A stretch of DNA of 64,000 bases from Apiospora phragmitis (GCA_038363925.1 JAQQWL010000006.1:2770501-2834500); one strand, 5' to 3'. Counted from the first letter of the stretch, positions 34,101 through 46,719 are shown. The notes: a model not told the origin generated them from the letters alone. Numbers and translations: made by a program.

Positions 34101-36105
34101 TTTGACAAAAGCTCCTGTGACGGAGGATGATAGAACGGGATAAAGATGGTGGAAGTAATGATTCTGGGATAAGGCTGTGTGCCTTGTGATTAGATGTAGG
34201 ATTGCAATAAATCGATCGACGAGCTCGGGATGCGTCGGTCGGTCGAAAAGGGTTCGATGCCTCCACAAAGTGAATGCGGTGCGACTATGGCCGAGGCTGG
34301 GGGATTTTCGGCTGAGGTGGAAAATACAAGGTGAGTTGGCCAGCCAGGTGCCTGATGTGATGCTGCTGGGGTTTCGAGTTGGAAAGGCGATCCAATCGCA
34401 ACGAGGTAGCCGGCAAGACAAGCAAAACCAGTTGCCGCTGGAGGGATGGTAGGTTGGATTGAATGCGAAGCTGCGATTTCGATGTTCGTCGCTCGGTTTT
34501 GGTTGAACCGAGGAAAAAACGAAAGCGGTGCGAATTTACGAAGGAGATGGCAATTCGTTCGTTTGCTCTTCGGCAGGCGCAAGTGGTGTGTCGAGTGAGT
34601 GAGTGAGGCTGGGGGTGCGGGAAAGGTCAAGTACCAGAGCTCTCGAAATCAGTTGAACTGGAGGATCGGTCCGGATCAGTCCAAGCAATGAGTTCAGTGA
34701 TAAAAGCCGATAGATCGATGTGAATTCACCATGAGACTGTGTGACCAGCTTGCTGCTGAAGCGTGCTCGCAATTGCAATTTGTAGAACGTTGATACGTAC
34801 AACGTGGATGCTGTAGGCATTTGACGTTCTGTCAGAGGTAGAGTGAGGTGGAATTATTAGAAGGTCGGGCCACTTATTCCAGTTAGCAGCGAGTAAGGTT
34901 GGGCCAGCCGCCCGCTACACACACAATTTACCTCATTGGCTGGAACAATGAGCATCAATCCCTAGCACAGCACAGCACAGCTTGTCAGCCGTACAGACAG
35001 TAAGTAGCAGGGGGGAGTGGCACAAAAGTGGCAGTGAGTCTGGGCTGGAAGCAACCTTGCCCCCAAACGCAAATTATCATTGATGCCAATCCTGAAATGT
35101 AGGCGCACGACCGGGGGAAGCCTCGCCCCAATCGATAGGCTATTAAGCAACTAATCAATCGACTGTTTACTTATTAAACAATTGATTCTCCTTCCTTTGG
35201 CTACGGGCGTTTTTCTTTCCTATCTTCTTTACAGCGCAGTCAATCATATCAATACAAGGCACTTTGACACTCTAGGTACCCCCTAGGTATGGATCAAGAT
35301 GAAGTTTGAATACGCCGGCCCCAGCTATAGACTCCTGCTAACCTATGCCGCTTTCGCTAAGAAAGGGTCTATTGAACACCCTGTTTGTTAGAATCTTATC
35401 TTATTTGCTCCTATGCGATTCTGATAATAACGCAGAGGAGCAGAATTGGGCTTGATCGACATTTTGCTTCGGGCCACTGTCTCTTCTTGCCCCCTGACTC
35501 GTTTGTGCATCGTAATTTGAAGTATGAAGTATTATCCTATGGAAATCGATCACATGCATCTGCCACCCTCCAGCCCTTCGCAAGGTTGACAAAACACCTG
35601 GGTTGCAAACGCACGCCTTACGTGTATGCACGCAAGTGAAGAGGTAGGTAGCATTTATATAGGTGATCAATCAGATGGGTCGTCCAGATTGGATTATAAG
35701 CATCACATGACGCCCTGTTTGGGCGCATGACTCTGTTGCAGGACGAATAGATCTCGTTCATAAAAAAGCGTCTAGCATGCGATTGGACCAGGCCCCCTGT
35801 TCACGATCTGCCTTTCCCGAGAACAGAACGTGGACTCCCCCAATTGCGCATCTGCAGCTCATCTTCCACCCATCGTGACCTAACCTAGTAGCCAGCCAGG
35901 CTCCAGCCCCCCTCCCCCACGTCTCTCTCTACCACTACTTACCTCCCGACGACCGGACAACCAACCTTGCGGCTAGCTGTCTCCCAGCGCACATACGCCG
36001 CAGCAGCCGTCGTTTGACGTGGCAGCCACCTCACACACACACACAACCCGTGAGGCTCCACTCTATATATGTGCAGTGCGGAACGGGACATAAGCGAAGG
36101 CAAAG
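34101..36105. other. Intergenic region between NOT3 and DTD1
   Basis: About 2 kb between divergent genes holding both promoters and 5' leaders. A (CAGCA)n-like stretch at 34962-34980 and a (CA)n run near 36032-36044 are the only repeats seen. Confidence 0.5.
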
Positions 36106-36862
36106 ATGAAAGGTATGTAGATAAGAAAACAAACAGAACAAAAATATGGATAGAAGCTATCATTCTAATTGCGTGTTTGTCTCTCCCATGTAGCCATTCT
36201 GCAGCGTGTGCTGTCCGCGTCGGTGACGGTGGATAAGGAGGTGGTATCCTCCATCAGCAAGGGCGTCTTGGTGTTTGCTGCCGTCGCGCCGGGCGATACG
36301 GAGAAGGAGGCAGACTCGCTAGCGGCCAAGGTGCTGAAGATGAAGCTGTGGGATGATGAAGCCGGCGGAAGAGTATGGCATATCCCCTTTTCTCTCGGTG
36401 ACCCCCTTGATCCAACGAGTGACCTCAATTCCAGCGTTAACGCCGTTACCTCTTATTTACAGTGGAAGAAGAGTGTACAAGATATCGAGGGCGAAGTACT
36501 GTGTGGTAGGTGTTTGACTAATTACCGAGTCTCATAATGAAGACGTATTGATCCTCTTCCAGTGTCCCAATTCACGCTCCTGGCCCAGACAAAGAAGGGG
36601 AACAAGCCCGATTTCCATGGCGCCATGGGAGGTGACCAAGCGAAACTGCTATACGACTACTTCTTCAGTAAAGTGCAGCAAGGCTATAAACCAGAGAGGG
36701 TCAAGAACGGCGTCTTCCAAGCCATGATGGAAGTTGCCCTGGTGAACGATGGGCCAGTAAGAAAATTTCAAGTACGATATTTGCATGCGTAGTTGCTTAC
36801 CAAGTGTTACGTTACAGGTCACCCTCGAGTTGAATGCTGGGCAGAAAGCTCCAGCAGAGTGA
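36106..36862 (+). CDS. dtd1: D-aminoacyl-tRNA deacylase
   Basis: Removes D-amino acids (and Gly from mischarged tRNA-Ala) in the cytosol. Five exons: 36106-36112, 36194-36372, 36463-36505, 36563-36756 and 36818-36862, total 468 nt (155 aa, the usual length). The first exon is only seven bases, ATG AAA G, and splices to give MKAILQRVLSASVTVD. The catalytic SQFTLLA motif is completed across intron 3. NDGPVTLEL, the second active-site motif (Gly-Pro dipeptide), is completed across intron 4. No frame break. Confidence 0.93.
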
Positions 36863-37292
36863 AATAGACCGAATTTAGGAGGATTCAATTTCGGCGTTTA
36901 AGCCTTTCATTCTCGATAGATCGAGGGATACCCTACTTGCGTTGGCATTCATCTTACTCAAGCCGGCCGCGTCAGCGCGGAAGAAAGCTGATATAGACAT
37001 TCCATTATGCGTATACATTGAAACAGTGTTCATAAAGAGAGGGAGGGTATCGACAATCTAGACAATTAATATGGACCAAATTACAGCATTTGCTTTGCTG
37101 GCCTCCAAATAACTCCCAAGTCAAAAGCAAATCCTAAACACCACAGCCACTCCCTGTGGCTCCTGTACGTGACGGTGTCGGGGTATAAATAGCCATGCAA
37201 AGTAAATTCTTAACCAACGCCCACTGTGACCTGAAAGTCGGATCGGACTGAAACATAAAAACTCAGTATCTGCTCACTGTGCTGTCATCCCC
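36863..37292. other. Convergent 3' intergenic region
   Basis: 430 bp between the ends of the DTD1 and Yippee genes. No feature was recognised. Confidence 0.5.
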
Positions 37293-38143
37293 TCAGCGAG
37301 ATAGCTGGGGGGCTTTGCGGGCGCGTCTCTTGGCCACAACGGCAGGGTCCCAGGTGCCTGAGAAAATATCCTCGCATTCATCCTCGTCCTCCGAATCGAA
37401 AACGACCGGTTCAGCATCCGGCGTCGGCTTGGCTTGCTGGGTCGCCGCAGACTCAAATTCTGGGACTCCTGGGATGATGGCGTCTTCCCAGTGCCTATAG
37501 TCCACCGTGCGGTGGGTTTCCAGTATGTATTTGCCGACTTTGTATTTCTGGGATTCCTCCTTTGCATCGACGTACTTCCATCCCACCTTAGCATGGCATA
37601 TGTTGCACGTTACGTCGGCCACGATGTGCGAGCCTGTAACCAGCAGACGCGACTCCAACTTGCCGATTTTGACATTCACGAGATTTCCCGAGCCTGCTCC
37701 CCCTTCCCATCGTTCTCGGGAGGCGAGACGAGGTATGCTCTCCCATAGCGTCCGGTGAAGCCCTTGCTCACAATCTGCGAGGCGAAGGCCAGGTCGGTGG
37801 AGCACGTCGAGCACCGGATCGTGTCGGGGTGGACTTTCACAAGTCTGGGGTTTTCAGACTGCTGCTCCTCTACGCTCTGGACGTAATCGTCAGAGGAAGA
37901 AGCAAAGGAGAGCCGCGACGGCGCATAGGTTGAAGATGCCGAGGAACTTCCCACCGAGCTCGAGAGTGTAGAGTCTGTGGGCGAGCTGGATAGGGGCGGC
38001 ACGGAAGTCTCGGATGGAGAAGTAGAAGGGCTTGGGCTTGCTGGTGAGACTTGTCGTCGTTTGAAGGGAAGACTAAAGCTCGGGAGCAGGTATAAGGGGT
38101 ATCGTGGCGGTGGACCGCCGGGCCACGAAGCGCCGTTGGTCAT
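37293..38143 (-). CDS. Yippee-family zinc-binding protein
   Basis: Yippee (MIS18-like) zinc domain behind a Ser/Pro-rich N-terminal half. First CxxC is in IRCSTCSTDLAF, then GFTGRYGRAYLV; second CxxC is in VTCNICHAKVGWKYVDA, then QKYKVGKYILE. The acidic C-terminus is fungal-specific. No introns. The two halves of the zinc domain lie in different frames, meeting at a C5 run on + (37699-37703). One more base there would give DGKGGAGSGNLVN, the sequence expected between the two CxxC pairs, and a protein of about 283 aa. The molecular role of fungal Yippee proteins is not well defined. Confidence 0.82.
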
Positions 38144-40260
38144 GTTGGGTTAGCACGTTGCGTGTCAGGTCGGTTGATGGTCAGTCAGGCCTGCAGGCAG
38201 GTATTCCTAGATTATACTGGACCTTACTCAGTAACACAGAGATAGGCGGGTTGTGTGTGCTATGATCAAGACAATACGAGGCAACGAGAGAGTCGATACT
38301 CGATCTAAAGAGTGCCGTAAATGTTCCCCGCGTCACAGAGAGAGGAGAAGAAGCAAGTATGGTGAAACAATAGCACCATCTCTATGTTTCTCGACTTACA
38401 CAGTAACCACAGGTAGGAAGAAGAAGTAGAAACAAGCTTCAACTGATCAGGAGAGGAGCGAGCCCAGCATGAATGCATACCCTCCCGAGCCCGAGGTGAT
38501 TAGATAACAACGCCTTCAAAGCTAGCAGGAAGATAGTCAGTCATCAGGTCAGGTCTGGACGTCCCCTCCGGCCTCCGCTTATCGTTGCAACCCAAAGTCA
38601 ACTTTATTAATAATTATGGCCTATGCACTGCCATGCAGCCGTGACCCCAGCTCCCATGCCGTCAACAACCAGAACGTCTCCGTCACTCGAGACCCTTGTC
38701 TCTCATGCCTTATCGATACCCGATTCAGCTTAATGGGGAGTGGAACCCCTCCTCCGCTTGGGAATGCGGGGCAACGCCGTCTTTGTTTCCTCCCCCCCAG
38801 GCAGGTGACAAAAGAAACAGGACACTACAAATCTGAATAAGAACTTCAAAGAGAAATACTAAGCTTGATTTCAGCTCATTAAAGAATATAAAAATCATTA
38901 CATAGCTTTTTAAGATATAAGTAATATTGAGCATATTTTTAATACTTTCTTCCTCGTGTTTATAAGTCGTGGTAAGTCATTGTAATACTAGTAGTAATCA
39001 AAGGGTACTTCGGTGAAGCGTGTTCTTGGTGTATTTTTTTCTGCCCCCTACCTGCCTAATTCCGGGCCCAACAGCAGATGTGGAACGAAGGGGCAGCAGG
39101 AGGCTCTGGAGAAGGATGCTGGGTGCCTATCGTGCATGATACCATCGTACAACGCACAAAGACTCTAACGCTTGACGCCTCTGGATTACATTCCATGGCA
39201 ACAGCCAAGATGGCATTATGCACTATTACTGTGATGGAACCGAAGAGAGGGCCCCTGAATTGACTGGGCTCTTCCTTTCGCACGCCAAGGACTTTGGTGA
39301 CTACTGCTGTTCCAGCAACCGGTGGCTTCGGGAAGCAGTGGAACAATATCATACCTAGTAAATGTAACCCCGGAGGAGGCTAACGACGTGAACAAACATG
39401 GATGGAAAGCAAATACTGAAGCAATAAGCAATTAATCAACTCGTCAATGACGATCGCGCCGCGAGCGAGAGTGCGGTGTAAGCCGAAGCAGATGACTCGA
39501 ATGATAGTGCCGGAGACCGGTGTGCCCCAATATTGCGTTACTTGCTGGACTCCAGCACCGAGCTCTTACCGGACATGATAGTCATTGACAGCCCTGGCAT
39601 CATCTGTTCTCCGACAATTGGTGAGTCAAGATCGAACCACTCTGTAGTAACAAGAGAAGCAGCCCAGAGCATTTGCCTCTGCCTCGAACACTTGGAATTT
39701 CTTGTCCTTTGGGTTTTGTTGTGTAATATGACTGCAATAATTGCCAATTGAATACAAAGCAAAACGTGTGTGAGTTAATGGAAATGGTTGATTGTAAGGT
39801 TTGTGGCTCTAACATCTTGTTGCCACTAAGCAACTAAGGAGAACCAGGGTCGGTTGCTGGAGTCAAAGGCCGTTTCCAGAACTTAGCGGGCGCCTTGGTC
39901 GCATTGGTCGCATTGGCCGCCCAACCAGATCCACTCACCCCCAATCTGCATTGAACCTTCAGCTATTTCTGCTCCCTCCGCTCCCTCGAGTTCCTCCCCC
40001 AATTCCTGCTTTTGCTTTTTCCTGACCGCTGTCACACCAACACAACCCAGAATCCAAGACACCCATCAACGAAAGTCCAGAAAACAACCTTCACTTCCGC
40101 GATCTGCATCCACGAAGCCAATTCCATCGCATTCTTCCTGCACACGAGTCAAACAACTCCAACCGCCTAGCCACTGCCGCCGATTGTCTACGGACACCCA
40201 AGCTCACAACACCTCTTCCGAAACCTTTCCCAAGAACAGCCCTGGAGTCAACCGAGACCA
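38144..40260. other. Intergenic region upstream of the antizyme gene
   Basis: About 2.1 kb. The last 300 bases (39950-40260) are C/T- and CCAAC-rich and look like the antizyme 5' leader. No other gene was recognised. Confidence 0.5.
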
Positions 40261-41188
40261 ATGGCGCCAATGAAAAATAGCAGTAGTAATAGTTTAAGTA
40301 GTAACTATGGCGAGGCCGTGGCGCGCCAGGCCAATGTCCTCGCCAGTTGCTACCTCGTCGACCCTTCAGCGTCGCTGAAGGGCATGCACTACTGCACTAC
40401 CGTGGCTGCAGGGGCCGAGTGGTATTCCTGAGGTTCCTATCTCAGGTCTACCATCCCCTCCGACAAGTCCCCCCCTCGCGGCCATCACCTCGAACAACGA
40501 GCTCGCTTTGAAGCCCAAGGCCAAGAAGCACTCGGCCAGTTCGACCCGCCGCAACACCACCAGCCGCCGAGGGGGGGCAACACTCCAGATCAGGGAAGAA
40601 TGTGAGAGATTCTTTTGCGAGACCATGAAAACCGTGTTCCAGGTTGAGGGGAACATGGCCGGTAATGGCTCCATCCTGACGGGTGTTCAAACACCACCTA
40701 CACCACCTGACGATTACTTCACACCACCGTCTTCCTATTCCTCCAGCGTGGGCAGCCACATGATGAAAGGCGCCGCAGGGCTCTGTGGATGGATGGAGTT
40801 CTGGGACTACGTTGGAGGTGCTAGCTTCCGCGCGTTCATTGCCGACGACGGCGAAGAGAGATCCCTCTTTGCCTTCTTTGACTCGGGACTTATTGGTCGC
40901 GACTTGAAGCAAGCGTACGTTTCTCCCCATACCTAACCTGCCCACCCAACTTGCCGTATTCGCATACTAACTTGGCCTTATAGTCTTATCGGTTTGATTG
41001 AGCTCGCCGATCCCTTGGAGTGCTCCCGTGTCGTCATTTGCATGGAACGATCGATACCTGAGGACGACGCCAAAGCACTGATGAGAAGTCTTCAGTGGGT
41101 TGGCTTCGAACTCACAACACTGGACCACTGGTCCGGAGAACTGGATACTACCAGCAACAAGTGGTTATTCATGGGCATGGAAGTCTAG
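40261..41188 (+). CDS. oaz: Ornithine decarboxylase antizyme, made by +1 programmed frameshift
   Basis: Polyamine-induced protein that binds ornithine decarboxylase, directs it to the proteasome and blocks polyamine uptake. The first frame (40261-40431) has 56 codons ending TGG TAT TCC TGA. The main frame begins one base later at 40430 (GAG GTT CCT) and runs to 40914, then after a 69-nt intron (GTACGT...TTATAG) from 40984 to TAG at 41186. The product would be about 285 aa. The antizyme core is clear: EERSLFAFFDSGLIGRDLKQA-LIGLIELADP when split at the intron, then CSRVVICMERSI, LMRSLQWVGFELTTLDHW and the end KWLFMGMEV. UCC UGA is the conserved slip site of eukaryotic antizymes, so this break is functional, unlike others in the window. 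The leader codes for M at two near ATGs (40261, 40270). Confidence 0.95.
40426..40431 (+). promoter_or_regulatory. +1 ribosomal frameshift site TCC-TGA of antizyme mRNA
   Basis: Ser codon TCC in the P site followed by the ORF1 stop TGA; moving one base forward reads GAG in the main frame. Known antizyme genes use the same codons and raise frameshifting when polyamines are high. No stimulatory pseudoknot was evident by eye just downstream. Confidence 0.9.
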
Positions 41189-41884
41189 GAATTTCCGCAT
41201 TTGTCAATTGATTAGGAGTTGCAATTTTTTCCATCGGCATCTTCCTCGTCCATCGCTCGATACCCGCATCGCGTGCCGGGTGTCTGGGGGATATGCGAAA
41301 CTTTCTGGGCATTTTGTTCGACGCTGTTCTCGTTGTTTCTTTCATGTCTTGATTATGCATTGGTGACGCTGCATTTTGGCGTTTCCGTATTCTGATATTC
41401 GCGTTCGAGGTTGTTTTAGCCAATCTTGTGGTACGTACTCATGTCAGTCAGATTTCCGGTTACGAAGCCTAATCTGTATACTACCTGTCGTCCATTTGGT
41501 TATCCGGAGGATTATCAGTCGGGTATTTTTGTAATGGGTGAATTTTGTGCAAGGTTTTATATAGCTTTCGCGAGAGGGTAAAAGCTTTCAAAATAGGGGT
41601 CTGAATTCCTCATACATCAGGGTGTCCCTCTATAAACTGTGCCTTGATGTGCGACGCGACGTGAACGGTCACCTAGCTGCAAATATTGGATGGTATATTC
41701 GTGTATCCTGTCTACTCCTATCTGTCCTGAGATTCGTACTTCACGGTAACCTTGGGAGAATATCATGTCATGTGTCTTCATGTAGACCCTCTATAAGCCC
41801 AATAATCCCCAATTCTTTCTTTTCCGTTCCGTAGTTTGCTATCCGCCATTCACCATCGTTTGCCGTCTCCCTGTACTCCTACTT
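41189..41884. other. Convergent 3' intergenic region
   Basis: 696 bp between the ends of the antizyme and HIS7 genes; T-rich on the + strand as expected of a long antizyme 3' UTR. Nothing else was seen. Confidence 0.5.
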
Positions 41885-43516
41885 CTATAACTCTCCTTCA
41901 AATTGCCTGACCTCGAGCCCTTTTTCGGCCAGGTAATCCTTGACCTGCTGCACCGTGTACTCGCCCCGGTGGAACATGCCGGCGCCGAGCGCGGCATCCG
42001 TGGGGGTCTTTTGGAAGACCTCCTCGAAGTGGGCCGGGTTGCCGGCGCCGCTGGACGCGATGACGGGGATGCGGATGGAGCTCTTGACCTGGTTGATGAG
42101 CTCGAGGTCGAAGCCGCTGTTGGTGCCGTCGCGGTCGATGCAATTGAGCAAGATCTCGCCGGCGCCCATGGCCTCGACGGCCTGGACGAGTTCGACCACG
42201 TCCATGTCGCGCGTCTCGCGGCCGCCCTTGATGGTGCAGGCATACCAGCAGTACTCCTCGCCCCTGGGGCCGGGGAAGGCCGTGCGGATCGTTGCGTGTC
42301 TTGTGGCATCCTGCTTGGGCACGAAGACGCGCTTGGGGTCGACGGAGACGACCACTGCCTGGTTGCCGTACGCCCTGCTGATCTGCTCGATGGCCGTGTT
42401 GCCAAAGAGCTTCCGGCCCAAGCTGTAATATTCCTCAGCCGCCAGCACAGCATCGCTGCCAATGCTGACTTTGTCCGCGCCGCTCTTGAAGTACATAGTG
42501 GCGATCTCGAGAGCCGATACCTTGGTGCCATCCGTGTCGACGGTGTCGCGAATACCTCCACCAATGGTCAGGGGCACGAAGACGGTTTCTGCTGTGCGCC
42601 GCAGAATTTCGAGCATGGGTAGATCGGCAATGGGGCAGTCGCGGAAGGAAGTGATGTTCAGGAAAGTAACCTCGTCCGCGCCCTGCTCGTAGTATTTCTT
42701 GGCCATCTCGACGGGCTTGCCAAGATTCCGCACGCCGCGATCATCGCCTTTTTCGCGCACATCGTATTGGTCTCCTTTGGTCACGACCAGGTCGCCCTGA
42801 TCATTCGTCCGCACGTCGAGGCAAGCTATAACGCGGCGCGTCAAGCCGCCCGTCGGCGCAGGGCCGGAGAGCTGCTGGCCCAGCGATTTGACACCATCGC
42901 CTGTGAGGAAGGACTTGAGGACCCTCAGACCCGCCACGCCGCTCTTCTCGGGATGGAACTGCGTGGCCAAGATGTTGTCCTTGGCCACGGCGCCTACGAA
43001 GGTCTCATTTCCATATGTTCCAGTGGCTACTGTCCACCCTTGCGCCTCGAGCTCTCCAGCCTTGTAAGGATATTTGTAGCTGTGCACGTAGTAATACTTG
43101 CTGCCTGGTTGTAAGTCGTGCAAGCTTTTCGAGCCCGAATTCGCGCTGTTCCAGCCGATGTGTGGCACGCTCTTATCCTTGTCGTCGAACCGGTCCAGGC
43201 TCCCTTTTATGAGTCCCAAGCCCGGGACGCCCGGGTCCTCGACGGAGCCTTCGAATAATGCTTGTATACCGACGCAAATAGCCATGAAGGGCTTGCCTGC
43301 GGCAATGTGGGCATTGACCGCGGGCAGGTAGCCAGCCGAGGCGAGCTGCGACATGCAGTAGCCGAAATGGCCGACGCCGGGCAGGATCAGCTTTTCGGCA
43401 TTGGCGACCTCTTCGGGGGAGCGGATGAAGGAAACGGTGTAGCCACACTTTTCGATTGCGTTGGAAAGGGAGCGAATGTTGCCCGCTACATAGTCGAGCA
43501 GATAGACTGTCGGCAT
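41885..43516 (-). CDS. his7: Imidazole glycerol phosphate synthase (HisH-HisF fusion)
   Basis: Bifunctional histidine-biosynthesis enzyme, 543 aa, intronless and intact. The N-terminal glutaminase starts [17 protein letters not shown] and has the nucleophile in [10 protein letters not shown] (Cys near residue 82) and HPEKSG with the His/Glu of the triad. The C-terminal (beta/alpha)8 cyclase has [15 protein letters not shown] with the catalytic Asp, [22 protein letters not shown] and [10 protein letters not shown]. It makes IGP and AICAR from PRFAR and ammonia. A Gcn4/CPC1-type site lies upstream. Confidence 0.97.
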   Translation of the reverse strand: MPTVYLLDYVAGNIRSLSNAIEKCGYTVSFIRSPEEVANAEKLILPGVGHFGYCMSQLASAGYLPAVNAHIAAGKPFMAICVGIQALFEGSVEDPGVPGLGLIKGSLDRFDDKDKSVPHIGWNSANSGSKSLHDLQPGSKYYYVHSYKYPYKAGELEAQGWTVATGTYGNETFVGAVAKDNILATQFHPEKSGVAGLRVLKSFLTGDGVKSLGQQLSGPAPTGGLTRRVIACLDVRTNDQGDLVVTKGDQYDVREKGDDRGVRNLGKPVEMAKKYYEQGADEVTFLNITSFRDCPIADLPMLEILRRTAETVFVPLTIGGGIRDTVDTDGTKVSALEIATMYFKSGADKVSIGSDAVLAAEEYYSLGRKLFGNTAIEQISRAYGNQAVVVSVDPKRVFVPKQDATRHATIRTAFPGPRGEEYCWYACTIKGGRETRDMDVVELVQAVEAMGAGEILLNCIDRDGTNSGFDLELINQVKSSIRIPVIASSGAGNPAHFEEVFQKTPTDAALGAGMFHRGEYTVQQVKDYLAEKGLEVRQFEGEL

Positions 43517-44133
43517 AGCGGCCGTTGGATGTGTGTTATACTCCTATGGCAGGGACGCAGAAACGACGGCGAGTTCGTACACGAGAGCAGGTAACGGATA
43601 TGGTAGTGACGGCGCGATTTGAATAAACACTATTGTCGCCGTATCAAATAAAAATAAAATAAAACTCCTGGAAAGAGGTTTTATACTTAGTAGGTAAGTC
43701 TGTAAAGCTTCGGGATCGACCTGGATTTAGGAATGAGTCAACGGGCAAGATAGGTGGGCGGTTTGGAGTAGAAAACATTCGCCAGACAGCTCTCTCTCTC
43801 TTCAGCTGATGGAGGGGTAGCAAGCGCTGGTAACTGCCCCGCCATACCTGGAAATCAGAGCACTTGAGGTATCCACCCAAACCGGCAAGTACATTTGACT
43901 GATGCACGCCTTCCTCCGTACAAGCAAAGTACATTTTTGATGGAACCATTGACCAGACGGATGCACGAACACCAACTCAATCAAGCTCAAGGCTCTGTCA
44001 CCACGTTAAGCAGCGATATTCGCTTATAGACCCTATGCCAATCTGCCCATAATACCACTCGAAGCTCTATTAGCTAAACATTCAATGCAACCCATCTTCA
44101 AGCCCTCCACGTATTCAACTACCCACCGCCTTG
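43517..44133. promoter_or_regulatory. Divergent promoter region of his7 and the TFIIIC subunit gene
   Basis: 617 bp between two divergent ATGs. It contains the TGAGTCA site and a CT run at 43786-43801. Other sites were not identified. Confidence 0.4.
43734..43740. promoter_or_regulatory. Candidate CPC1/Gcn4 site upstream of his7
   Basis: TGAGTCA (TGACTCA on the other strand), the canonical bZIP site for cross-pathway control of amino-acid genes, 218 bp upstream of the his7 ATG. A 7-mer can occur by chance, but position and target gene fit. Confidence 0.45.
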
Positions 44134-45316
44134 ATGGATAACTTCCACCAGCCAGCAGCTTTCAACGCCACTAGGCCAGATCCAACCCTCACTAACACCC
44201 CTGCTTCCCTATCTCTTGACAAGGAAGAAGATTCGGACTGGGAATATGAATATTCTACTACAGAAACAGAGGTTTGCTCCCCAACAATCTCTACCCTCAC
44301 TTGTCATTCGGAATACTCACATCAGCCAGACTTACTATGTGACCCTGGACATTTCCAAGACTGATTTCATCAGCAAGCAACAAAAGACAGTTATGAACGG
44401 TCGCGGCGGTCTGAAGGAAAAGTCCCACGATGAGATGCTAGCAATCAGATTCAGCGAGGACCGCGCTAAGTTCAGCAGAGATCCCACCGCAGATGACGAC
44501 GAAGGGGATGGCGAGTTTGCCGATCAAGGCAACGACCCAGACGCTACCGAAGAAGTCCAGATTCTTGAGCTGCACTCCGCCAACCCCGTTATATCCTACC
44601 GAGGTCGGATATATGAAGGCCAATGGTCAGAGAACGTTGGCTCCGAAGTGATTCTCACTCAGCACAATGATGCCGAGCCGCTGCCCGCCATCCAGCAGCT
44701 AGATGGCGATATCGACCTCCTCGCCGTCTCTTCGGCCAGAATCATGACCACGGAGAAGGTACTGAAACCGATCAATGAGAAGACCATGCGTCGGCAGCGT
44801 AAGATAATGTTTGACGAAGACGACTACGAGATAAGTGACAGCGAGAATAACCAAGAGCTTCTGGTGCCAAGGCCGGAGCCGGGGGCTTCGCGGGCTCGGG
44901 TCGAGCAGGGCGATTTCTTGGCCAAGTTCATTGAACTCAAGAGGAAAATGGGGGAGACCGACGAGGTAACTGTTGTTGCTAAGACCAAGGAGAATATCAG
45001 TCGAAGGAAGTCGACCAAAAAGCCACGTCACGGCCAGCGTGCGAGAAGGAACCAACTACTCGGGGGCCTTCAGCCTCAACAGAATGCGGAAGTTGGTGGG
45101 CGAGCTGGCTCTAACTCTAGAACCATGAGCTCGGATGAAAATGGGTCTAGATCAACTCCAGCTCCCCAGCACGAGTTGCATGGTACCACTACGATGGGCA
45201 TAAATCAAGATGACGATGGGCAAGTGGGCAGCGGTGATGCCTCAGATGAGGGTGACGACCAATACCAAGCGTCGGGTGATTATCCGGATCACGATATGGA
45301 CGTTGATGACAACTAG
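44134..45316 (+). CDS. TFIIIC small subunit (TFIIIC_sub6 domain)
   Basis: Matches the Sfc7/tau55-type subunit of the RNA polymerase III factor TFIIIC. Exon 1 (44134-44271) ends DWEYEYSTTETE. A 58-nt intron with donor GTTTGC and acceptor AGCCAG joins it to TYYVTLDISKTDF in exon 2 (44330-45316), restoring the family signature. The beta-barrel core continues with QILELHSANPVISYRGRIYEGQW, split here as ILELHSANPVIS and YRGRIYEGQW, and SEVILTQ. The C-terminal half is acidic with basic patches (RRKSTKKPRHGQRARR) and likely disordered. Total 374 aa, no frame break. The weak donor is the only uncertain point. Confidence 0.85.
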
Positions 45317-46719
45317 GCAAACCAACAGGGTTACGCATGCACAAATACCCCTTGGATTATATCCACAGTATTGGATATGGAGGCTGCCTACTTTCATAAG
45401 AGTAGTCCGCTAAAGGGTCGAAGACAACTCGGCATCAACTTCAGCTTACATGCCACACAGCGAAGCATTAGAATGAGGTTTAATTCTGCTCAAATCCCCA
45501 AGAAATGTGTTTTTACGCAACAGCTGGGGTACCAAGCTTTCGTGTTTTCCAAGCGACATAATCCTGGAGTCAGGCTATCACAGACTCGGAATAAAGATCA
45601 AATACCATTTTATCCAAACAAGCCTTTCTGGTTTACCGAGGCGCGGGTCAGCGACTCGAGTAAGCTTTTCAGGGATCACGAGCAGGTGGCGTAGCTGAGA
45701 TATCTCGTATTGGACGACAACAAGCCGGGGATTATGATAAAGTCGACAGATGTTGCGTCGTACTGCTATGCGTATGCAGGGCAATAAAGCCTGGGTATTC
45801 GGGGGCTTGATCATGCCTAAAAGTTTATTTACATGGCAACTCGTCCCATGCCCCCCTCAAGCTCAAGCGAGGAGACATCCATGGACCAGTCAGAGGTGCC
45901 TCCCATACTAGGGGCGAACAAACCTTCCAACGACGAATGACTCGAGGCCTCTGCTGAACTGTGATTTCCCTTCCGCATTGCCGGCTATGTGTATCGCCAC
46001 GACTGGTAGCAAAGTTTCTTCAGATAAGTCCATCAATGGGATCATCTTGTCCTCAGGCACACTTTCCAAATCGGGATCCAGATCCCCCAGCCCCCCTTGC
46101 AGTTCGTGTGTTAAGATCGGCCAAACCCACCGAGGCATCTCCATCGGCTAGCATGCGGGGGCTGCAAGCGTAGCCGATGAGAATTGTTTTTCCTGGGCAC
46201 ATTGAGTGCCAGTGACTGAACGGTTGGAGTTTGCCGGGTATGCTGTGCTGGCATGACTGCTATAAGGTATAGATAACCCCTTTGGGAAGAGCGCAGAGAT
46301 AACACCTTCGTCGTTTACGCGGTACAACAGGACGATAGTTGCCTACTTTCTTTCTTTGTTGTTTTTAACCGGCCTTGACCCAGCAACTATGATTGACTTC
46401 GCGGCTTCAAGCAAACCCGTGGTTGATTCCTTGGCTAGCTTGCGCGTTCGTTCGTCCCAAATGTTAGTCAAGACTCAGGAGCGGCTAGACACCCGTCTAC
46501 TGACGTATCATTGTTGATGAGAGGCGCCTTCGTAAGGTCATATAAGGCCTTGTTCCACCATGTTTCCTCTGGAGGATCTAATGCCAGATTGCTGCAAGAT
46601 GAGCTCAAGCGTATGCTCTTCCGGCTTCCTAGCAGCACCACCACAGACGGCGTAACGTCTGTTATGACTACATATTCTACATTCGCTTTATTATCATTGG
46701 TGCCCATTCGCAAGCAAGC
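45317..46719. other. Intergenic region with a possible small gene
   Basis: About 1.4 kb. A possible minus-strand coding stretch at 45829-46144 is listed separately. Nothing else was recognised. Confidence 0.4.
45829..46144 (-). CDS. Possible small unknown protein, uncertain
   Basis: An ATG-started frame at 46144 reads MEMPRWVWPILTHELQGGL and stays open for 78 codons, ending near 45908. A second frame then reads EGLFAPSMGGTSDWSMDVSS to a stop at 45829. Codon use and the Met/Ser/Glu pattern look coding-like, and a one-base break near 45925 would join them. No family was recognised and no homology can be claimed. Confidence 0.25.

Noticed and set aside
40429..40431. Antizyme stop as a pseudogene signal
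   Set aside because: The TCC TGA context and intact +1 frame are the known antizyme recoding arrangement.
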